32,713 nucleotides of DNA from Cyclobacteriaceae bacterium (GTDB lineage: Bacteria; Bacteroidota; Bacteroidia; Cytophagales; Cyclobacteriaceae): positions 1 to 32,713 of the forward strand of contig JAEUUD010000016.1 in assembly GCA_016787625.1 (NCBI GenBank), given 5' to 3'. This document shows positions 1-6,787 of the stretch, one piece after another (position 1 is the stretch's first letter; the number at the start of each line of letters is the position of its first letter). A program made the translations under genes and the position numbers. The notes below the pieces were generated by a model. The model searched no databases. It saw nothing but the letters and a program-made list of their open reading frames with translations, and was not told where the DNA came from.

Positions 1-346
<346 letters not shown>

Positions 347-689
347 ATTAATCCTTCGAATCAATCACTCCCCTGTCGGGAAGTCAATCAATCCTTTTTT
401 GTCTATTTCTCCTTGGCTTCATTTATCCTTTTCATTGATCCAACCCGATTACCTCTCGGCTCCTGGTCAGACCCCTGTTTTAGAATCAACTCGATCATAT
501 CCTCTATCGAACATGATCGGGTCCGCTATCAATTCCATTCATTCAATGAACGTTTACCTCTTTCTGGCCTCAAATCCTGTCCACTTTGGACCAAATTTTC
601 AATCAGAACCGGGTACTGAAGTCCTTCGACTTATCCGCTTAAAGGCCTTACTCCGACTGAATTTGGCCTTTCTCTTCAAAAACGGACTG
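347..689 (-). other. 16S rRNA operon leader (transcribed spacer), no gene seen
   Basis: About 340 bases separate the rRNA promoter from the mature 16S start. No credible protein gene is seen: the two plus-strand open frames here lack homology and run into the rRNA. The stretch is presumably the pre-rRNA leader that holds the upstream half of the 16S processing stem and any antitermination sites, but I could not pick out a boxA-like motif with confidence. The partner strand of the processing stem lies beyond the window. Confidence 0.7.
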
Positions 690-720
690 CAAAGATAGAA
701 GGACAGGTCACTTTTTCAAA
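690..720 (-). promoter_or_regulatory. rRNA operon promoter (Bacteroidota type)
   Basis: On the minus strand the sequence is TTTG (717-720), exactly 19 nt, then TATCTTTG (690-697). This matches the known Bacteroidota primary-sigma consensus TTTG-N19-TAnnTTTG in every fixed position. It points towards the 16S gene, and the start of transcription is inferred at about 683-686. The discriminator after the -7 box reads CAGTCC, shared with other promoters in this window. Confidence 0.85.
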
Positions 721-775
721 AAGCAAACCAATAAATTCTAGCGAAAAGGGCTCATATCGCAGGCAATGGCTCACT

Positions 776-806
776 TTTGTAAATAGAAAAATCCTACCCA
801 TCTTTG
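776..806 (+). promoter_or_regulatory. rpmH promoter (Bacteroidota type)
   Basis: TTTG at 776-779, a spacer of exactly 19 nt, then CATCTTTG at 799-806, one mismatch from the TAnnTTTG -7 box. The start of transcription is inferred at about 811-813, leaving a leader of about 17 nt before the rpmH ATG at 829. It is divergent from the rRNA promoter, with 55 bases between the two -33 boxes. Confidence 0.75.
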
Positions 807-828
807 CAGCCCTTAATTTTTAGCGACC

Positions 829-990
829 ATGAAACGTACGTATCAGCCCTCACGCAAGAAAAGAAAGAACAAGCATGGCTTCCGTGAACGGATGGCTTCT
901 GCCAATGGCCGCAGGGTACTCGCATCGCGCAGGAAAAAAGGCAGAAAGAAACTGACTGTTTCTGACGAAAAGACCTTTAAGCGCAAGTAA
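829..990 (+). CDS. rpmH: 50S ribosomal protein L34
   Basis: A 53-residue, highly basic protein beginning [18 protein letters not shown], the signature of bL34, and continuing through the conserved FRERMA and [10 protein letters not shown] blocks. L34 binds 23S rRNA in the large subunit. Most family members have 44-53 residues, so this one is at the long end with a Bacteroidota-style tail ([12 protein letters not shown]). It starts with ATG 23 nt after the -7 box of a consensus promoter. rnpA follows 35 nt downstream, the usual rpmH-rnpA pair, so the two are probably co-transcribed. Confidence 0.96.
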   Translation: MKRTYQPSRKKRKNKHGFRERMASANGRRVLASRRKKGRKKLTVSDEKTFKRK

Positions 991-1025
991 CGGCCCACCA
1001 CAGGGCGGAAGTTTATCTTTACGCC

Positions 1026-1400
1026 ATGGGGAAACTCCGGTTCCAAAAAGAAGAACGCCTCAGCAAGCGGAAGTCCATTGATGACCTATTTAAAAAAGGA
1101 TCATCATTCTCCTCGTTCCCACTCAAGGTCCTGTTCCTTCAATCAACTGACGAGGGTCAGGCCAAAAACCAGGTACTCATTTCCGTCCCAGCCCGAACTT
1201 TCCGGAAGGCTACCGACAGAAACACCTTAAAACGCAGGATACGGGAAGGCTACCGGCTCAACAAAGCATTGTTGGTTACATCCAACCCTCTCTGCCTGGC
1301 GTATATTTACATAGCCAAGGAGATACTTCCTTCATCAACGATTCACCAGGCCATCGAAAGCTCATTAAGGCGACTGAACCGCAATGAAAACAAGAATTAG
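1026..1400 (+). CDS. rnpA: Ribonuclease P protein component
   Basis: This 124-residue basic protein is the protein subunit of RNase P, which helps the catalytic RNA remove 5' leaders from pre-tRNA. The N-terminus (LRFQKEERLSKRKSIDDLF) and the signature RNR-type helix (TDRNTLKRRIREGYR, about residues 62-76) are clear. It follows rpmH as in most bacteria. Its 3' end overlaps the next gene by 17 nt in another frame, implying one transcript and possibly coupled translation. Confidence 0.95.
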   Translation: MGKLRFQKEERLSKRKSIDDLFKKGSSFSSFPLKVLFLQSTDEGQAKNQVLISVPARTFRKATDRNTLKRRIREGYRLNKALLVTSNPLCLAYIYIAKEILPSSTIHQAIESSLRRLNRNENKN

Positions 1401-3018
1401 CCTAGCCATACTCGTCAGTCTCGCATTGCTTGCCTTTACGCCACCCGCGGAAAAGTACTTCGATATTGCCAAGAACCTTGACCTCTTCACCACGCTCTTT
1501 CGTGAACTAAACGCATACTATGTTGATGAAATAGATCCCAAATCTGTCATCCATACAGGCATCAATGGAATGGTTGAGTCCCTTGATCCTTACACGGAGT
1601 TTATTCCCGAAGAAGATCTTGAGACATTCACCATACAAACCACTGGTCAGTATGCCGGCGTTGGGGCGCTCATCGGCACCATTAACGGCAAGAATGTGGT
1701 CACGCATCCTTATGAGAATTTTCCAGCCCACCGTGCCGGAATTCGTGTAGGCGATGAGATCATTTCAGTGGATGGCAAGAATGTCAAAGGTAAATCTACT
1801 TTCGACATCAGCAGCCTCCTCAAGGGCGGGCTTCGCTCTGACGTGACCCTTGTCATTCGTCGCCTCGACAAAGAGTACACATTCAACCTAACGCGAGAGC
1901 AAATCAAGATTTCCAATATTGCCTACGAAGGCATCATCGCGAAGGAAACCGGCTACATCAAACTGGAAGACTTTACTCCGGGCGCAGCCAAAGAAGTCGA
2001 AGACGCTGTTGTATCACTCAAGAAGCAAGGCGCTACCCGATTGATTCTCGATCTACGTGATAACCCAGGCGGCCTCCTTTACGAAGCTGTCAATCTGGTC
2101 AACCTGTTTATTCCTAAAGGTCAGCCTGTTGTCGAAACCCGTGGGAAACTCAGGGAATGGAACAAATCGTACGTTACACTCAATCCTCCCCTTGATCTCA
2201 ACATCCCGCTGGTCATTCTGGTGAGCGGCGGAAGTGCATCGGCCTCTGAAATTGTGGCTGGTGCCTTGCAAGATTATGACCGCGCGGCGCTGGTTGGTGA
2301 GAAAACATTTGGAAAAGGCCTCGTCCAAACGACACGACAATTGGGATACCGGTCACAACTGAAAGTAACCACCGCTAAATACTACATCCCCAGCGGCCGA
2401 TGCATCCAGGCGCTTGACTACACCCACAGAAAGAAAGACGGGACTGTTCAAAAAGTTGAAGACTCACTCAAAGTAGCATTCAAAACAAAAAATGGACGCA
2501 CCGTGTATGATGGTGGCGGACTGGATCCAGACTTCCCTGTTCACCGTCAACCCTACGGGAGTGCCGTTCTGGAACTTTCCGTCTCCGGAATGTTCTTTGA
2601 CTATGCTACAAGGTATTGTCAACTTCATCCTCAATTGAAGGTGGGTCCGGATTTCAAGCTCTCCGATGCTGAGTACCAGGCTTTCGGCCAATGGCTTACA
2701 GAAAAAAAATTCGTCTATACCACGACATTAGAAAAGGATGTGGATAAACTAATCTCGGAGGCCCGGCAAGCCCGACGGTACGAAGAACTACAAGGCGGAC
2801 TTCAGTCCATCAAGCGAAAGGTGGCTGATCATCATGCTGGATTTATGACGCGGTTTCGAGACGAGATACAGCCGTTGCTTGAGGAAGAAATTGGTTTCCA
2901 TACCGGACTGAGACATGGACGGGTCGAAGTATCTCTCGATCATGACCCGGATCTCCTCGAGGCAAAGCGTATCCTCGCTACTGGTGCATCAGTGCCAAGT
3001 ATCCTTAAATCAAATTGA
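1384..3018 (+). CDS. S41 family C-terminal processing protease with PDZ domain
   Basis: A 544-residue CtpA/Prc-like serine protease. An N-terminal hydrophobic segment (about 4-20) acts as a signal peptide or anchor, so it should work in the periplasm. The PDZ domain lies at about 85-165 and the S41 domain at about 175-345. By spacing to E. coli Prc, the catalytic serine is Ser286 in GSASASEI, the lysine is Lys311 in TFGKG, and Asp297 is also kept. The C-terminal 180 residues are helical, as in Bacteroidota homologues. The start is an ATG inside rnpA, and its stop overlaps the tsaB start by one base. The substrate is unknown; roles in envelope protein quality control are usual for the family. 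Confidence 0.93.
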   Translation: MKTRISLAILVSLALLAFTPPAEKYFDIAKNLDLFTTLFRELNAYYVDEIDPKSVIHTGINGMVESLDPYTEFIPEEDLETFTIQTTGQYAGVGALIGTINGKNVVTHPYENFPAHRAGIRVGDEIISVDGKNVKGKSTFDISSLLKGGLRSDVTLVIRRLDKEYTFNLTREQIKISNIAYEGIIAKETGYIKLEDFTPGAAKEVEDAVVSLKKQGATRLILDLRDNPGGLLYEAVNLVNLFIPKGQPVVETRGKLREWNKSYVTLNPPLDLNIPLVILVSGGSASASEIVAGALQDYDRAALVGEKTFGKGLVQTTRQLGYRSQLKVTTAKYYIPSGRCIQALDYTHRKKDGTVQKVEDSLKVAFKTKNGRTVYDGGGLDPDFPVHRQPYGSAVLELSVSGMFFDYATRYCQLHPQLKVGPDFKLSDAEYQAFGQWLTEKKFVYTTTLEKDVDKLISEARQARRYEELQGGLQSIKRKVADHHAGFMTRFRDEIQPLLEEEIGFHTGLRHGRVEVSLDHDPDLLEAKRILATGASVPSILKSN

Positions 3019-3692
3019 TGGCGATCATCCTCAGCCTTGAAACATCCACTTCAGTTTGCTCGGCGGCCATCCATGATCAAGGTAAGTTGGTGGTATCGAA
3101 GGAACTCAACACGCCCCAGGCAGCAGCGGCCCAACTCATGGTCCTGATGGACCAACTCATCCAGGAATCCGGGTTAACCAAATCAAGTATAGATGCTGTT
3201 GCTGTTTCCGGTGGGCCCGGATCCTACACCGGGCTAAGGATTGGGGCTGCGACAGCCAAAGGGGTTTGCTTTGCTCTGGGCATACCGTTGATTGCCCTCG
3301 ATTCCCTTCATGTGATTGCCTCCTCTGCTCCAGCCGTTCAAACGGAAAGCCTGATATGCCCAATGATTGATGCCCGGCGAATGGAAGTTTACTGTTGTTT
3401 GCTTACCTCCCGATTGGATGTCGTGGAGCCATCCAAACCTTTGGTTGTCGATGAAGGTAGTTTCAACGAAGCATTGGCAAGGAAGCCCATTGTTTTCATG
3501 GGCAGTGGAGCATCCAAGTGCAAAGTCGTTATCCGTCATCCGAACGCCAGTTTCCTTGATCACATTGATCCGAGAGCATCTGCCATGGGCGGCATGGCAT
3601 TTCGTAAATTTGAAGAAAAGGATTTTTCGGATTTGAGGACTTTTGAGCCGGCATACCTGAAAGAGTTCGTCGCAAAAACTAAAAAAACGTAA
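3018..3692 (+). CDS. tsaB: tRNA threonylcarbamoyladenosine (t6A) biosynthesis protein TsaB
   Basis: TsaB is the inactive paralogue of TsaD that scaffolds the TsaB-TsaD-TsaE complex making t6A at position 37 of ANN-decoding tRNAs. The ASKHA-fold start (ILSLETSTSVCSAAI) and the conserved SGGPGSYTGLRIG loop (about residues 65-77) identify it, and 224 residues is the usual length. A TTG three bases upstream is possible, but the ATG at 3018 is preferred: it sits in a TGATG junction, overlapping the protease stop by one base, typical of translational coupling. Confidence 0.94.
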   Translation: MAIILSLETSTSVCSAAIHDQGKLVVSKELNTPQAAAAQLMVLMDQLIQESGLTKSSIDAVAVSGGPGSYTGLRIGAATAKGVCFALGIPLIALDSLHVIASSAPAVQTESLICPMIDARRMEVYCCLLTSRLDVVEPSKPLVVDEGSFNEALARKPIVFMGSGASKCKVVIRHPNASFLDHIDPRASAMGGMAFRKFEEKDFSDLRTFEPAYLKEFVAKTKKT

Positions 3693-3723
3693 AACGGGTT
3701 ATTAAGGAAGTGACCCCTTTCCT

Positions 3724-4245
3724 GTGGAAGAAAAAGACATCATCAATCGCGTCTCCAATAGTGCGCTCGTTACACTCAATCTTGAGGATTTGGCGTCAGG
3801 GCGTGAATCAGTCGCTTTCGACCTGAAAGATCTCCTGTTTCAGGGGCTTGTGCTGCGGGAGAAAGACCTTCGTGAGTTTGTCCGTACCCATGATTGGCAG
3901 CAGTATGCCGGAAAAGATGTAGCGCTTTATTGTTCGGCAGATGCCATCATTCCGACGTGGGCCTTCATGTTGATTGCCATTTCATTGCAACCCATTGCTC
4001 ACCGCGTTGTTTTTGGAGACAAGTCCCAACTTGCTGCTGTTCATTTCCATGAAGCACTGAACAAGATTCATTGGGAGCAATACAGGAATGCAAAAGTGGT
4101 CATTAAGGGTTGCAGCGATGTTCACGTTCCCGAATCTGTTTTTGTAGAAGCTGCCATACGCCTCCGCGCCGTTGCCGCGTCAGTTATGTATGGCGAACCT
4201 TGCAGCACAGTGCCTCTTTTCAAACGCCAAAAAACAGGTGCCTGA
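3724..4245 (+). CDS. DUF2480 family protein
   Basis: A 173-residue soluble protein that I recognise as DUF2480, a family found almost only in Bacteroidota and of unknown function. Conserved features include the N-terminal VTLNLEDL block, the FDLKDLLFQGLVLREKDLR stretch (about 33-51) and a C-terminal VPESVFVEAA segment. No signal peptide or membrane segment is seen. It starts with GTG, since no ATG is available nearby. It lies 31 nt after tsaB and overlaps the next gene by 8 nt, so it is part of the same transcription unit. Confidence 0.85.
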   Translation: MEEKDIINRVSNSALVTLNLEDLASGRESVAFDLKDLLFQGLVLREKDLREFVRTHDWQQYAGKDVALYCSADAIIPTWAFMLIAISLQPIAHRVVFGDKSQLAAVHFHEALNKIHWEQYRNAKVVIKGCSDVHVPESVFVEAAIRLRAVAASVMYGEPCSTVPLFKRQKTGA

Positions 4246-4639
4246 AAAATCAATCATTCTCTTCGACGGTGTCTGCAACATGTGCGGGGGGTTTGTGAAG
4301 TTCATTCTTCCCCGTGATCATAAGAGTCAATTTGTATTCGGATCCCTTCAGTCAACAGGCGCTCAGCAACTTCTCTTATCATTTCGTCAACCGGCTGAAC
4401 GTATGACCACCGTTGTACTCATTGAACACGGTCAATTATATGTTAAGTCTGACGCGGTGCTGCGCATACTTAAGCAGATGGGCGGCGGATGGGCGCTTTT
4501 GTATTCAGGGATCATCCTGCCTTTATGGATTCGGGACGGGTTGTACGACCTGATTGCCAAACACCGCTACAGGTTGTTCGGCAAAAAGACAAGTTGCCTC
4601 GTCCCCAGGCCTGAGTGGAAGGATCGATTCATGGATTAA
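4238..4639 (+). CDS. DCC family thiol-disulfide oxidoreductase (DUF393)
   Basis: A 133-residue protein with the family hallmark ILFDGVCNMCGGFVKFIL. The CxxC pair is CNMC, and the Asp-Gly-x-Cys context named the DCC family. A hydrophobic segment with LPLWIRDGLYDLIAKHRYRLFG follows, also typical. Function is inferred as a small thiol-disulfide oxidoreductase; no partner is visible. Longer starts exist (ATG 4190, TTG 4172) but would overlap DUF2480 by over 50 nt. The GTG at 4238 gives an 8-nt overlap and places the DGVC motif about 9 residues in, as in relatives. Confidence 0.85.
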   Translation: MPEKSIILFDGVCNMCGGFVKFILPRDHKSQFVFGSLQSTGAQQLLLSFRQPAERMTTVVLIEHGQLYVKSDAVLRILKQMGGGWALLYSGIILPLWIRDGLYDLIAKHRYRLFGKKTSCLVPRPEWKDRFMD

Positions 4640-4660
4640 AAACCGATCTGAATCTTCCCT

Positions 4661-4673
4661 TATCTTGCAGTCC
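4661..4673 (+). promoter_or_regulatory. Possible promoter for the E1 dehydrogenase gene
   Basis: TATCTTGCAGTCC resembles the rRNA -7 box plus discriminator (TATCTTTGCAGTCC) with one T missing. It lies about 24 nt before the ATG at 4697. No TTTG -33 box is seen at the expected distance, so support is modest. Confidence 0.4.
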
Positions 4674-4696
4674 CAGAGTACTTTTATCCTTCTACC

Positions 4697-6676
4697 ATGA
4701 AATTCTCGAGAAAGAAATACTCCGACGATATATTGAAAAGACTCCACCATGAACTGTTGTGGCCACGTCTGATCGAAGAAAAAATGCTGATTCTTCTTCG
4801 TCAAAACAAAATCAGCAAGTGGTTCAGCGGCATCGGTCAGGAGGCCATTGCTGTTGGCGTCACTCAGGCGCTTCAGCCCGATGAGTATATTCTTCCGATG
4901 CATCGGAACCTTGGCGTGTTTACAGGCAGAAAACTCCCATTCGACAGATTGTTTGCACAATGGCAGGGTACCTCCATGGGTTACACGAAAGGAAGAGACA
5001 GGTCATTTCATTTTGGCACCAACGAGCATCACATTGTTGGCATGATCTCGCATCTTGGGCCTCAGAATGGAGTGGCTGACGGCATCGCGCTGGCTTCACT
5101 GATCAAGAAAGAGAAAAAGGTAACGGCCGTCTTCAATGGTGATGGCGGAACGAGTGAGGGAGATTTTCACGAGGCCTTGAACGTTGCCGCTGTTTGGGAC
5201 CTTCCTGTCATTTTTATCATTGAGAATAACGGCTACGGACTTTCTACGCCAAGTAATGAACAGTTCCGCTGCAAGCAGTTTATTGATAAGGCCATCGGCT
5301 ATGGTATTGAAGGCATTCAGGTAGATGGAAATAATATTCTTGAGGTTTTTGATACGGTGTCGCGAATTGCTGAACGCATGCGAAAGAATCCGAAACCCGT
5401 TCTCCTGGAGTGCATGACGTTCCGGATGAGGGGCCATGAAGAGGCTTCGGGCACAAAGTACGTTCCCAAGAAACTGATGGAGGAATGGGCCAAAAAGGAT
5501 CCTGTGCAGAACTATGAAGACTTCCTCATCAAGGAAAAAGTAGTTGATCGGAAGGATTGCGAAAACCTCAGAAAAAAAATTAAATCGGAGATAGAGAAGG
5601 GACTCGAAATTGCCTTTCAGGAAAAACACCCTGATCCCGCCATGAATCAGGACGTTGAGGATGTTTACTCACCGTACCAGCAAACTGTTGCAGAGCCATC
5701 TTCGGAAAAGAAATCAGAAAAAAGATTCATCGATGCCATCAGTGACGGGCTTAGACAATCCATGGTCAGGCACGACAACCTGGTATTGATGGGGCAGGAT
5801 ATTGCAGAGTACGGAGGCGTCTTCAAGATTACCGATGGATTTGTTGCTCAATTCGGCAAGGAACGGGTTCGCAATACGCCACTGTGTGAAGCGGCCATCG
5901 TTGGTACCGGTCTCGGGCTTTCCATCAAGGGAATGAAGGCGATGGTCGAGATGCAGTTTGCTGATTTCGTTACGGAAGGATTCAATCAAATCATCAACAA
6001 CCTGGCGAAGACACATTGGCGATGGGGTCAGGCAGCTGATGTCGTTGTCAGAATGCCAACAGGAGCAGGAACGGCAGCCGGACCCTTTCATTCACAAAGT
6101 AACGAGGCCTGGTTTTTTCATACACCTGGGTTGAAGATTGTGTATCCATCCAATCCCTATGACGCCAAAGGTCTTTTGTGCGCAGCGCTGGATGATCCGA
6201 ATCCTTACATGTACTTTGAACACAAACTACTTTACCGGTCGGTGAAGGAGAGCATTCCTGATGAGTACTACCAGGTGGAGATAGGCAAGGCTCGGTTGGT
6301 CACTGAAGGCAGTCATTTGTCGATCATCACCTACGGGATGGGTGTGCACTGGGCTCAGGAAGCGATGAATAGCTTTCCAGACATTTCAGCCGACATTCTT
6401 GATCTAAGGACATTGCTTCCCTGGGACAGGTCTGCTGTGGAGCAAACCGTAAAAAAAACCAATCGGGTTCTTCTGCTGCACGAAGACACACTCACTGGGG
6501 GAATAGGTGGAGAAATCAGCGCCTGGATCAGCGAGCACCTGTTCGAGCACCTCGATGCTCCCGTTATTCGTATAGCAAGCCTGGATACACCCATTCCCTT
6601 TGCGCCTACCCTCGAAGCCAACTTCCTGCCCCAAGTCCGGCTGAATAAAGCCATCGAAAGACTAATGGGTTACTAG
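4697..6676 (+). CDS. Fused 2-oxoacid dehydrogenase E1, alpha and beta subunits in one chain
   Basis: A 659-residue ThDP-dependent E1 of the pyruvate/branched-chain type. Residues 1 to about 320 are the alpha half: the ThDP-Mg motif runs from GDG (148-150) to ENN (176-178), and the phosphorylation-loop equivalent GHEEASG follows. A charged linker (about 325-342) leads to the beta half at about 343-659, with LVLMGQDIAEYGGVFKITDGF-like and PTGAGTAAGPFHSQS blocks. Fused E1s of this length are common in Bacteroidota and usually act on pyruvate or branched-chain 2-oxoacids, giving the acyl group to E2. No E2 or E3 gene is nearby, so the substrate cannot be decided. Confidence 0.9.
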   Translation: MKFSRKKYSDDILKRLHHELLWPRLIEEKMLILLRQNKISKWFSGIGQEAIAVGVTQALQPDEYILPMHRNLGVFTGRKLPFDRLFAQWQGTSMGYTKGRDRSFHFGTNEHHIVGMISHLGPQNGVADGIALASLIKKEKKVTAVFNGDGGTSEGDFHEALNVAAVWDLPVIFIIENNGYGLSTPSNEQFRCKQFIDKAIGYGIEGIQVDGNNILEVFDTVSRIAERMRKNPKPVLLECMTFRMRGHEEASGTKYVPKKLMEEWAKKDPVQNYEDFLIKEKVVDRKDCENLRKKIKSEIEKGLEIAFQEKHPDPAMNQDVEDVYSPYQQTVAEPSSEKKSEKRFIDAISDGLRQSMVRHDNLVLMGQDIAEYGGVFKITDGFVAQFGKERVRNTPLCEAAIVGTGLGLSIKGMKAMVEMQFADFVTEGFNQIINNLAKTHWRWGQAADVVVRMPTGAGTAAGPFHSQSNEAWFFHTPGLKIVYPSNPYDAKGLLCAALDDPNPYMYFEHKLLYRSVKESIPDEYYQVEIGKARLVTEGSHLSIITYGMGVHWAQEAMNSFPDISADILDLRTLLPWDRSAVEQTVKKTNRVLLLHEDTLTGGIGGEISAWISEHLFEHLDAPVIRIASLDTPIPFAPTLEANFLPQVRLNKAIERLMGY

Positions 6677-6787
6677 GATTCAGGATAGGCCATTTAGGGC
6701 CGAAATCTGCGGTTTTGTGTACCTTAGCCTGTTGACCTGGAGTCATTGGAACAAGAAATCCGATATCGCATCCGTTTTACCCTCAGT

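Noticed and set aside
6746-6787. TTG start for the repeat protein
   Set aside because: It adds 14 residues before a complete signal peptide that begins at ATG 6788; it cannot be fully excluded.
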